This document shows positions 1 through 5,449 of a stretch of 5,549 nucleotides of DNA, piece after piece. Origin of the DNA: Chloroflexota bacterium (lineage in GTDB: Bacteria > Chloroflexota > Anaerolineae > Anaerolineales > UBA11579); NCBI GenBank assembly GCA_003250455.1, contig QKGK01000403.1, forward strand, positions 1 through 5,549, read 5' to 3'. How positions within the stretch are numbered: the stretch's first letter is position 1; the number at the start of each line of letters is the position of its first letter. A program made the translations under genes and the position numbers. The notes beneath the pieces are model-generated. The model was given only the letters and a program-made list of their open reading frames with translations. It searched no databases and was not told the origin of the DNA.

Positions 1-228
1 GTCCATGGTGGCCGTGGCTGTAGGCATTGGCGTTGTGGTAGAAGTTGGGCGGATGAACTGCACCGTGGGGAGCAGGGTTTCTTCTGGGGTGAATTGAGCG
101 GTTTCTGTCAGGCTGGCAGGGGTAATATAGCCGCTGCTGCAGACCACCGAAGACGCCACCACAACCAGTGCCAGTAAGATCAGCTTGATGTTTAGATTTA
201 TTGAAAAAATTTGATTGCGTTTATTCAT
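1..228 (-). CDS. Putative lipoprotein, N-terminal part only (runs off the left edge)
   Basis: Reading the minus strand from the ATG at 228 gives 76 uninterrupted codons to the window edge, beginning MNKRNQIFSINLNIK. A positively charged start is followed by a hydrophobic stretch (about residues 15-29, LILLALVVVASSVV) and Cys30, so this is an export signal, probably of a lipoprotein. The residue before the Cys is Val rather than the usual Gly/Ala/Ser, so lipidation is less certain than export. Residues about 53-75 form a Thr/Pro-rich, low-complexity linker (PTSTTTPMPTATAT), which normally precedes a folded extracellular domain; that domain lies outside the window, so function cannot be assigned. 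The start lies seven bases after the stop of the M23 peptidase, implying co-transcription. There is no strong Shine-Dalgarno sequence, only GAAG directly before the ATG. It could be a second wall-associated protein or a paralogue of its neighbour; this is not decidable here. Confidence 0.72.
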   Translation of the reverse strand, partial: MNKRNQIFSINLNIKLILLALVVVASSVVCSSGYITPASLTETAQFTPEETLLPTVQFIRPTSTTTPMPTATATMD

Positions 229-235
229 CTTCAGT

Positions 236-1813
236 CTATGGGCGTTCAATCTTGTTGGCTTCATCCCGGCATTCGCAGGGCTCTATGGTTACGCCATTCT
301 TTGTCAGGTAGCCATTGTATAAGACGCCGGTATCCACGGCTTGCCAGCCATCCAATACGAAGGGGATGCTGCTGTTGATCGCGATCCACTCCCCATTATA
401 CCTCCGAGCGATGTGAACATGCGTCCCCGTAGAGACCCCACCTTCGCAGGAGGGATGGCCGACACGGTCTCCCGCTTTGAGGTATGTGCCCACTGCGACC
501 CGGTCCCGTGTTTCAATGTGCATGTAGAACAGCGTCCAGCCGGTCTCTTCGTGTCCGTCTCCGTCCAGATCCTGGATGACCGCGCCATCCTCCGAGCGGA
601 CGATGACCCCGTCTGCCATGGCGACCACCCATTCATCGTTCTGGATGCAGCCGAGCTGCTCTTTTGGCGGAGCAAAGTCCAGCGCAGACCAGGCCGAACC
701 GCCGTCCCACCCGCCATGTGCGCCACCGGTGAATACCCAGCGCACGCCATCTTCAAAGGGGAGCTGGAGTGTGGGTTGTGTCAGTCCCGCAGGAATCAGG
801 GGCTCTACCGACCAGTCGAAGGGGTAGCCGTAGAGCTTTTCATAGGTCTGGATAAAGCCTTCTGAGGATACGGCATAGCGCCATGTGTTTTCATTCAGTA
901 TTTGGGCAAACATGAATTGGATGCCGGCGGTACCGGCATTGACTACCGGCGAGGCGGGGATCAGGATGCCGTCTGCAGTGGTGAAATAGCCCATTCCGTT
1001 GACCCGCCAGGCATAGTAGCCCCGGTTGAGGTTGTTGGCTGCCCAGGCCAGCTGGTAGTACAGCCCGGTGCGCCAGCTATCACGCTGGCCGATGGGATAA
1101 TCGAACTCGCGGATGTTGGCTGCTGGTTGGGTCAGCCAGCCGCTCTGGTATTCCAGCACCGCCAGCAGCAGGCGCGGGTTGACCGAATAGTTGCGCGAGA
1201 CCATTTCGACCACCTGCGTACCGGTGAGGATCTCGCCGTCCACGTCCTGGGAGTAGCTGGCCAGGTAGCCGCCCTGGTTTTGGATATAGCCGACAATATC
1301 GATCCTGGCGTTGTAAGGGCCGTTGACCAGCTCGGAATCGGGGATCAGCTTGAAATCCGGAGCGGGGTTGCTGGGGATCGGGGCAGGAATGGAGAGCTGC
1401 TGGCCGACGGTGAGCATATCCGGGTTCACCAGGGCATTTTCCTGCATGAGCGCATCCAGGCTGATCCCATAGGCAGCGGCGATCTTGCCCAGGGTATCGT
1501 TGGCCTGCACGTAATAGACGCGGGCTTCAGTGGGATAGGCGGGCAGGTTGCGGAGTGGGTCTGGAGTAGGCGTGGGGGGAACTTCGCCCGGACTGCGCAG
1601 CACCGGCAGGAAACTGAAATCGGAATAGGGGCCTTCGGTGGGGCGCGGAAAGAAGGTGGTAAGGTCTTCCGGGGGGATCAGGGTCGTGCCTTCTCCCATC
1701 GTGGTTGTGGGGGCATTACAGGCAAACTGAAGGAGGATCAGGACCAGCCCGAACAGGATCAACTTGCGGTAGCGGAGAGGGTTTTGGGGTGTGCTCATTT
1801 TGGTCGTTTTCAT
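236..1813 (-). CDS. LysM-domain M23 family metallopeptidase, exported (probable lipoprotein)
   Basis: This 525-residue exported protein should bind and cut peptidoglycan cross-links outside the membrane. Visible order: signal sequence (hydrophobic 18-31, then Cys32; the lipobox QFAC is atypical at -3); Thr/Pro-rich linker (about 35-95); one LysM module (about 99-143, YYVQANDTLGKIA ... VGQQLSIP); a helical lysozyme-like middle region (about 190-335, with SRNYSVNPRLLLAVLEYQSGW); and a C-terminal M23 (LytM/lysostaphin-type) domain (about 350-480). The M23 zinc and catalytic residues look intact: His366 and Asp379 (unusually wide spacing, with ALDF), His432 (FYMHIE), and His465/His467 in GTHVH. 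A Gly/Asp loop, DLDGDGHEE (415-423), is inserted between M23 strands. Cys388 and Cys456 could form a disulfide. The start is M1 (ATG at 1813) or M6 (1798); neither has a Shine-Dalgarno sequence. M1 is preferred because it gives the longer charged N-terminus, but this is unsettled. It is first in a minus-strand unit with the partial lipoprotein gene. Family assignment is secure; the exact substrate is not. Confidence 0.93.
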   Translation of the reverse strand: MKTTKMSTPQNPLRYRKLILFGLVLILLQFACNAPTTTMGEGTTLIPPEDLTTFFPRPTEGPYSDFSFLPVLRSPGEVPPTPTPDPLRNLPAYPTEARVYYVQANDTLGKIAAAYGISLDALMQENALVNPDMLTVGQQLSIPAPIPSNPAPDFKLIPDSELVNGPYNARIDIVGYIQNQGGYLASYSQDVDGEILTGTQVVEMVSRNYSVNPRLLLAVLEYQSGWLTQPAANIREFDYPIGQRDSWRTGLYYQLAWAANNLNRGYYAWRVNGMGYFTTADGILIPASPVVNAGTAGIQFMFAQILNENTWRYAVSSEGFIQTYEKLYGYPFDWSVEPLIPAGLTQPTLQLPFEDGVRWVFTGGAHGGWDGGSAWSALDFAPPKEQLGCIQNDEWVVAMADGVIVRSEDGAVIQDLDGDGHEETGWTLFYMHIETRDRVAVGTYLKAGDRVGHPSCEGGVSTGTHVHIARRYNGEWIAINSSIPFVLDGWQAVDTGVLYNGYLTKNGVTIEPCECRDEANKIERP

Positions 1814-1819
1814 TTAATG

Positions 1820-1850
1820 CGGCACACCATAGGTTGCAAGATTGGTGCCG
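1820..1850 (-). promoter_or_regulatory. Possible 5'-UTR hairpin just before the M23 peptidase start
   Basis: CGGCAC (1820-1825) and GTGCCG (1845-1850) are perfect inverted copies separated by 19 bases. In the minus-strand transcript they lie between the predicted transcription start (about 1857) and the ATG at 1813. The hairpin would end six bases before the start codon, exactly where a Shine-Dalgarno sequence would be expected and is missing. It could modulate translation or mRNA stability. A six-base stem with a 19-base loop can also occur by chance. Confidence 0.3.
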
Positions 1851-1863
1851 ATTACAAAGCATA

Positions 1864-1872
1864 ATTATACCA
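1864..1872 (-). promoter_or_regulatory. Sigma-70-type extended -10 promoter for the M23 peptidase unit
   Basis: On the minus strand the sequence reads TGGTATAAT: a consensus TATAAT (1869-1864) preceded by the TGn extension. No convincing -35 hexamer is seen 16-18 bases upstream, which fits extended -10 promoters that tolerate a weak -35. The predicted start of transcription near 1857 gives a leader of about 44 bases before the ATG at 1813. Confidence 0.6.
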
Positions 1873-1938
1873 ATGGATTGCAGGTTTTGTGCGCCTGGAA
1901 GGGGATCTACATAATCATGCAGTTTGAAATTATGCGAA

Positions 1939-1949
1939 GGTTTTAAACC
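1939..1949. repeat. Short palindrome, possible operator
   Basis: GGTTT-T-AAACC is a perfect 5+5 inverted repeat around a single central T. It lies about midway between the two divergent -10 boxes, where a regulator controlling both units might bind. Its half-sites are short and the family of any binding protein is unknown, so this is only a candidate. Confidence 0.25.
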
Positions 1950-2004
1950 ACATTTCCTCCCGCCTAGGGCTGCGATGCCCGGTACAGAAAGGCTGTCATG
2001 CGAG

Positions 2005-2010
2005 TATAAT
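2005..2010 (+). promoter_or_regulatory. -10 box of the promoter for the ftcD-led unit
   Basis: A perfect TATAAT lies 38 bases before the ftcD start codon, giving a predicted leader of about 32 bases. There is no TGn extension. The best -35 match is poor: GGTACA at 1981-1986 with an 18-base spacer shares only the final ACA with TTGACA. The -10 call rests on sequence match, position and the absence of any other candidate. Confidence 0.55.
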
Positions 2011-2039
2011 AAGGGAAGTTTGAAAGAATCAGGAAGCAT

Positions 2040-2047
2040 GGAGGTGG
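2040..2047 (+). promoter_or_regulatory. Shine-Dalgarno sequence of ftcD, unusually close to the ATG
   Basis: GGAGGTGG gives an excellent match to the 16S rRNA 3' end, but only about three bases separate its GGAGGT core from the ATG at 2049. A weaker AGGAAG lies at 2031-2036, 12 bases upstream. The start is nevertheless firm because the protein begins with the conserved VECVPNFSEG segment within its first 15 residues, as in the family. Confidence 0.65.
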
Positions 2048-2048
2048 A

Positions 2049-3596
2049 ATGAAATCTACTTTGGTAGAGTGTGTACCCAATTTTTCTGAAGGGCGCAGAC
2101 CGGAAGTGGTGGAAGCGATCGCCGATGCCGTGCGGTCCGTGCCGGATGTGGTTCTGCTGGATTACAGTTCGGATGCCGATCACAACCGTTCGGTGCTGAC
2201 CTTTGTCGGTACGGTGGAAGGTGTGGAAGAAGCAGCTTTTGCCGCCATCCGGAAAGCTGCTGAGCTGATCGACCTGGATGTGCAGGAAGGCGAACACCCC
2301 CGCATTGGTGCTACCGACGTGGTGCCGTTCATCCCCATTTCCGGCGTAACGATGGAAGACTGTGTGGCGATTGCCAACCGGCTGGGAAAGCGGGTCGGCG
2401 AGGAGCTGTCCATCCCGGTGTATCTGTATGAGCAGGCTGCCACCCGTCCAGACCGGGAGAACCTGGCAAACCTTCGCAAGGGGGAATACGAGGGGTTGAA
2501 AGTTGAGATCGAGGCCAACCCCGACCGTCAGCCGGATTATGGCCCGTCCAGAATGGGCAAGGCCGGCGCTACGGTGATCGGGGCGCGCTCCTTCCTGGTG
2601 GCGTACAATGTATATCTCGACAGCATGGATGTTTCCATTGCCAAAAAGATCGCCAAGGCGGTGCGTCACAGCTCGGGCGGGCTGCGCTATGTCAAGGGGC
2701 TGGGCCTGCTGGTGGACGGCCAGGCGCAGGTTTCGATGAACCTGACCGATTATAAGGGCACACCCATCTACAGGGTGGTAGAAATGATCCGGCGCGAAGC
2801 CGCCCGCTACGGCACAAGCATCAGCCACAGCGAGCTGATCGGGTTGATCCCGCAGGAGGCTCTCGTAGAAGCAGCAGTATGGTACCTGCAGCTGGATGGC
2901 TTCTCCCCCGACCAGATCCTGGAGCAGAGAATGGCTGCCGAGCTGTCTGACCAGCCTGATGTGGAGGATGAGGAAACTTTTTTGGAGGCGTTGGCTTCCC
3001 GGACTCCCACCCCGGGAGGAGGCTCGGCTGCGGCATATACTGCGGCCATGGCGGCCGGGTTGGCGGCCATGGTGGCCCGTGTGACGCTGGGTAAAAAGAA
3101 ATATGCTGATGTAGCTGCCGAAATGGAAGTGGTGGTGTCTCAGGCAGACGACCTGCGGGAAGCGTTGACTGCTGCCGTAAAGGAGGATGCGAAAGCATTC
3201 GACCAGGTGATGGCCACTTACCAGATGCCCAAAAACACCGCTGCCGAAGTTGAAGCCCGGACGGAGGCCATTCAGAGCGCCACGATATGGGCGGCGAAAG
3301 TGCCGCTGTCTGTGGTGGAAAAATCCCTCCAGGTGCTGCGCCTGGTGCGCACGGTGGCCGAGCATGGTAACGTAAATGCGATCACCGATGCCGGAAGCGC
3401 TGCCGCGATGCTCCGCTCGGCGATCACTGCCGCAGGGATGAACGTGCGTATCAATCTGAGCGGCATTCAGGATGTCGACCTGGCAGCCGAGTTTTCCTCA
3501 CAGCTTTCCCGGTTGGAAAACCAGGCTGCAGACCTATTTGCGTTGGTGCAGAAAGCAGTGGAAACCAGAGGGAAAATCGCCGGTTTTCAGATATAA
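2049..3596 (+). CDS. ftcD: Bifunctional glutamate formimidoyltransferase / formimidoyltetrahydrofolate cyclodeaminase
   Basis: This 515-residue cytoplasmic enzyme moves the formimino group from formiminoglutamate to tetrahydrofolate, then closes the ring to give 5,10-methenyl-THF and ammonia. The transferase half (about 1-295) opens with VECVPNFSEGR (6-16) and carries DADHNRSV (42-49) and EGEHPRIGATD (80-90). His83 corresponds to the catalytic His of the pig enzyme. Its C-terminal subdomain includes ISHSELIGLIP (258-268). After an acidic linker (about 298-310, DQPDVEDEE), the cyclodeaminase half (about 310-515) shows TPTPGGGSAAA (319-329) and NVNAITDAGSAAA (441-453), the folate and active-site signatures. 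Both halves look complete; total length is a little under the 541 residues of mammalian FTCD. It leads a plus-strand unit with the CapA-like and dcd genes. No histidine-degradation genes (hutH, hutU, hutI) are in the window, so the formimino donor is not shown by context. Formiminoglycine use, known from purine-fermenting bacteria, remains an alternative. Confidence 0.96.
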   Translation: MKSTLVECVPNFSEGRRPEVVEAIADAVRSVPDVVLLDYSSDADHNRSVLTFVGTVEGVEEAAFAAIRKAAELIDLDVQEGEHPRIGATDVVPFIPISGVTMEDCVAIANRLGKRVGEELSIPVYLYEQAATRPDRENLANLRKGEYEGLKVEIEANPDRQPDYGPSRMGKAGATVIGARSFLVAYNVYLDSMDVSIAKKIAKAVRHSSGGLRYVKGLGLLVDGQAQVSMNLTDYKGTPIYRVVEMIRREAARYGTSISHSELIGLIPQEALVEAAVWYLQLDGFSPDQILEQRMAAELSDQPDVEDEETFLEALASRTPTPGGGSAAAYTAAMAAGLAAMVARVTLGKKKYADVAAEMEVVVSQADDLREALTAAVKEDAKAFDQVMATYQMPKNTAAEVEARTEAIQSATIWAAKVPLSVVEKSLQVLRLVRTVAEHGNVNAITDAGSAAAMLRSAITAAGMNVRINLSGIQDVDLAAEFSSQLSRLENQAADLFALVQKAVETRGKIAGFQI

Positions 3597-3599
3597 AAA

Positions 3600-5426
3600 A
3601 TGAACCCAACATACCGAAATCATCCCAAAAAAACTTACCGGAAAGCACAAAAAACCTTGTTTTTTGCCTTTGTGGTTGTCTTGCTAATTTTCCTGGGGGG
3701 CTGCTCGATTTCTGCAATTATGAATCCTCCAACCCCCACCGTGGACTTGCCCGCGGCGCTGACCGCATTATCTCAGAATGTGACCAATATCCCGGTGGAG
3801 CAGCTCACTGAAATGCCTTCGGAGGTGACCACACAGCCAGCGCAAACACAAATCCCAGCGGCTGAAGCGACAGCAACCTCCGCACCGGTTACCACAACGC
3901 CGAAATTGTGGGTTGCCAGCTACCTGCCAGAAGCGGTTACCCAGGGACTGGTTTTTTCCACCTCCCTTGAGCAAACAGATAACCCAGCGGAGGCCAACCT
4001 TAAGCTCCAGGTGGGTGGCGACGGCAGCCTGATCACCACGATGGTGTATGCGTTGGTAGCCCCATTCCCGGCGCTGGAAAATGGTACCAGCTTGAATGCC
4101 CTCAAGGAAGCCTGGATGGGTTCGCCCTCCGACCTGTTTGCCAGAGGTGCTTTATACATCACCCCAGCCACGCTGGAGATCTTCTCGGCCTGGTGGGGAG
4201 CACCTCAAGGGAATTTTGTGCAGGTGGTCGAGGAAGGTGCGCTGCTCTCCACTGCCTGGGCAGAAGCCCCGGCTTGGTCGCTGATCCCCTTCGATCAGCT
4301 GACCCCGGAATGGAAAGTGCTGCAAGTGGGTGGACAATCCCCGCTGTGGAAGGCGTTTGACCCCGCGGCGTATGGGCTGAGCGTGCCGGTACGGCTGGCG
4401 GGTGACGATGCTTCCCTGGCTTCACTGGTTGCCAGCGAGCTGACGACCGCGATCCCGGCAGTGTTGAACCGGGATGCGGAAAAGCTGACCACCGTGGTGC
4501 TGACCGGCGTCACAGCTTTGGTGCGGGCGACTGCAACAGAGATGGAAAGATTGGGTGTCCTCCATCCGGCAGAGGCAGTCGGCGATATGATGCGCGAAGC
4601 GGATATTGCCCATATCAGCAATGAGGTCCCTTTTGCCGAAAACTGCCCGCCTCCTGTACCGGTTATGGATGCCTTGGTGTTTTGCAGCGACGATAAATAC
4701 ATTGAACTGCTGGAAACCATCGGCACCGATGTGGTGGAACTGACTGGCGACCATTTCAGCGATTGGGGCGTGGAAGCTACCTTGCATACCTTTGACATGT
4801 ATGACGAGAAGGGATGGATGTACTACGGCGGCGGACGCACACCGATGGAGGGGCGTTTGCCGATCACCATGGAGCATAACGGCAATAAGATCGCCTTTAT
4901 TGGCTGCAATGGAAAAGGTGGATCGTATACTCCCTCCACGAAGGGGCTGCCTGGAGCAGTGGACTGTGATTTTGATCTGATCACCAGCGAGATTGCCCGC
5001 CTGAAAGCGGAAGGGTATGTGGTAATCATGACCTTTCAGCATTATGAGGTCTATGAATTCTACCCATCCCCGACGATGATCCACGATTTTGAGCTCGTTG
5101 CCAATGCCGGGGCGGATATTGTCAGCGGGAGCCAGGCGCACCACCCACACGGCGTTTCCTTCCTGAACGACAGCCTGATCATGTACGGGTTGGGGAATTT
5201 CTTCTTCGACCAGCTGCTGGTGAGCAAATATACGGCTGAGGCGATGGTCGCCCGGCATGTGGTGTATAACGGCCAGCATATCAGCACGGAAGTGATCCCG
5301 ATTTATTTTAACGACTTCTCCCGCCCGCTCTACCTGGAAGGCGCTGGAGCAAACGATCTGCTGAAGCATATTTATGCCGAAAGTACTTGGGGCAACCTGA
5401 CTTACGGAATCAATTTTAACAATTAG
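3600..5426 (+). CDS. CapA-like (poly-gamma-glutamate biosynthesis family) lipoprotein with fused N-terminal binding-like domain
   Basis: This 608-residue exported lipoprotein has a Lys/Arg-rich start, a hydrophobic run (20-32) and a clean lipobox LGGC with Cys35. A Thr/Pro/Ala-rich linker follows (about 42-100). Residues about 101-290 resemble a periplasmic substrate-binding fold, e.g. SLIPFDQLTPEWKVL (227-241) and SVPVRL (261-266). Residues about 298-580 match the CapA calcineurin-like fold: NE (341-342), TGDHFSDWG (382-390), FQHYEVYEF (479-487), GADIVSGSQAHHPHG (504-518) and YGLGNFFFD (529-537). The usual opening Gly-Asp metal motif is TGVTAL (302-307), so the first metal-binding Asp is absent, and the normal NNH reads GDH (383-385). 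Cys349/362 and Cys436/456 may pair. The ATG is three bases after the ftcD TAA, in the same frame, without a Shine-Dalgarno sequence, suggesting coupled translation. Family call is good; enzymatic activity and any role in capsule or poly-glutamate export are unproven. Confidence 0.88.
   Translation: MNPTYRNHPKKTYRKAQKTLFFAFVVVLLIFLGGCSISAIMNPPTPTVDLPAALTALSQNVTNIPVEQLTEMPSEVTTQPAQTQIPAAEATATSAPVTTTPKLWVASYLPEAVTQGLVFSTSLEQTDNPAEANLKLQVGGDGSLITTMVYALVAPFPALENGTSLNALKEAWMGSPSDLFARGALYITPATLEIFSAWWGAPQGNFVQVVEEGALLSTAWAEAPAWSLIPFDQLTPEWKVLQVGGQSPLWKAFDPAAYGLSVPVRLAGDDASLASLVASELTTAIPAVLNRDAEKLTTVVLTGVTALVRATATEMERLGVLHPAEAVGDMMREADIAHISNEVPFAENCPPPVPVMDALVFCSDDKYIELLETIGTDVVELTGDHFSDWGVEATLHTFDMYDEKGWMYYGGGRTPMEGRLPITMEHNGNKIAFIGCNGKGGSYTPSTKGLPGAVDCDFDLITSEIARLKAEGYVVIMTFQHYEVYEFYPSPTMIHDFELVANAGADIVSGSQAHHPHGVSFLNDSLIMYGLGNFFFDQLLVSKYTAEAMVARHVVYNGQHISTEVIPIYFNDFSRPLYLEGAGANDLLKHIYAESTWGNLTYGINFNN
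3648..3666 (+). repeat. A/T-rich perfect inverted repeat inside the CapA-like signal peptide codons
   Basis: CAAAAAAC (3648-3655) and GTTTTTTG (3659-3666) are exact inverted copies around a three-base loop CTT. They lie about 50 bases into the CapA-like gene, across the Lys-to-Phe boundary of the signal peptide. The stem is mostly A-T and may simply follow from lysine and phenylalanine codons. It could form a small hairpin near the start of translation; no U-run follows it, so it is not a typical terminator. Confidence 0.35.
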
Positions 5427-5436
5427 TGAGCAATTG

Positions 5437-5442
5437 AAAGGA
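5437..5442 (+). promoter_or_regulatory. Shine-Dalgarno sequence of dcd
   Basis: AAAGGA ends seven bases before the ATG at 5450, a standard spacing. It supports that start over the out-of-frame ATG at 5443. Confidence 0.7.
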
Positions 5443-5449
5443 ATGAAGC

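Larger units (their letters stand above)
1814..2048. other. Divergent intergenic/promoter region
   Basis: These 235 bases lie between two genes pointing away from each other and hold no credible ORF. They are AT-richer than the flanking genes. They contain one -10 box for each direction (1864-1869 minus, 2005-2010 plus). There is a hairpin next to the minus-strand start, an 11-base palindrome GGTTTTAAACC (1939-1949), and a widely spaced 8-base inverted repeat, GCATAATT (1859-1866) with AATTATGC (1928-1935). A small GGGC/GCCC hairpin lies at 1967-1980. Such an arrangement allows shared regulation of the two units, but no operator of a known family was recognised. Confidence 0.75.

Noticed and set aside
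902..1864. Plus-strand open frame (320 codons) over the M23 peptidase
   Set aside because: The minus strand encodes LysM and M23 motifs over the same bases. The plus frame would run through the minus-strand promoter and has no recognisable domain or ribosome site.
1967..1980. GGGC-TGCGAT-GCCC hairpin as a terminator
   Set aside because: The stem is only four bases, no T-run follows, and it lies between two divergent genes where no transcript is expected to end.
2038..2052. Four-codon upstream ORF (MEVE, stop TGA) overlapping the ftcD start as ATGA
   Set aside because: Its only possible ribosome site, AGGAAG, is one base from its ATG, and its GGAGGTGG is better explained as the ftcD Shine-Dalgarno. 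Chance is the simplest explanation.
1716..3365. Long minus-strand open frame (549 codons) opposite ftcD
   Set aside because: It overlaps ftcD, which has clear full-length family motifs, and crosses the divergent promoter region. Its translation is rich in His, Arg and Gln without recognisable domains, as expected for an antisense shadow.
2049..3596. Part of a histidine utilisation (hut) operon
   Set aside because: None of hutH, hutU or hutI, nor a HutC-type regulator, is present in the window. The adjacent genes are a lipoprotein and dCTP deaminase.
3594..3599. Stop-codon readthrough joining FtcD to the CapA-like protein
   Set aside because: The genes are in frame, but a fusion would bury a signal peptide and lipobox in the middle of a cytoplasmic enzyme. 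Both proteins have normal ends, and no readthrough context was seen.
3600..5426. Confident assignment as a capsule or poly-gamma-glutamate biosynthesis enzyme
   Set aside because: No capB/capC/pgsB-like ligase genes are nearby and the first metal motif is missing, so only family resemblance can be claimed.
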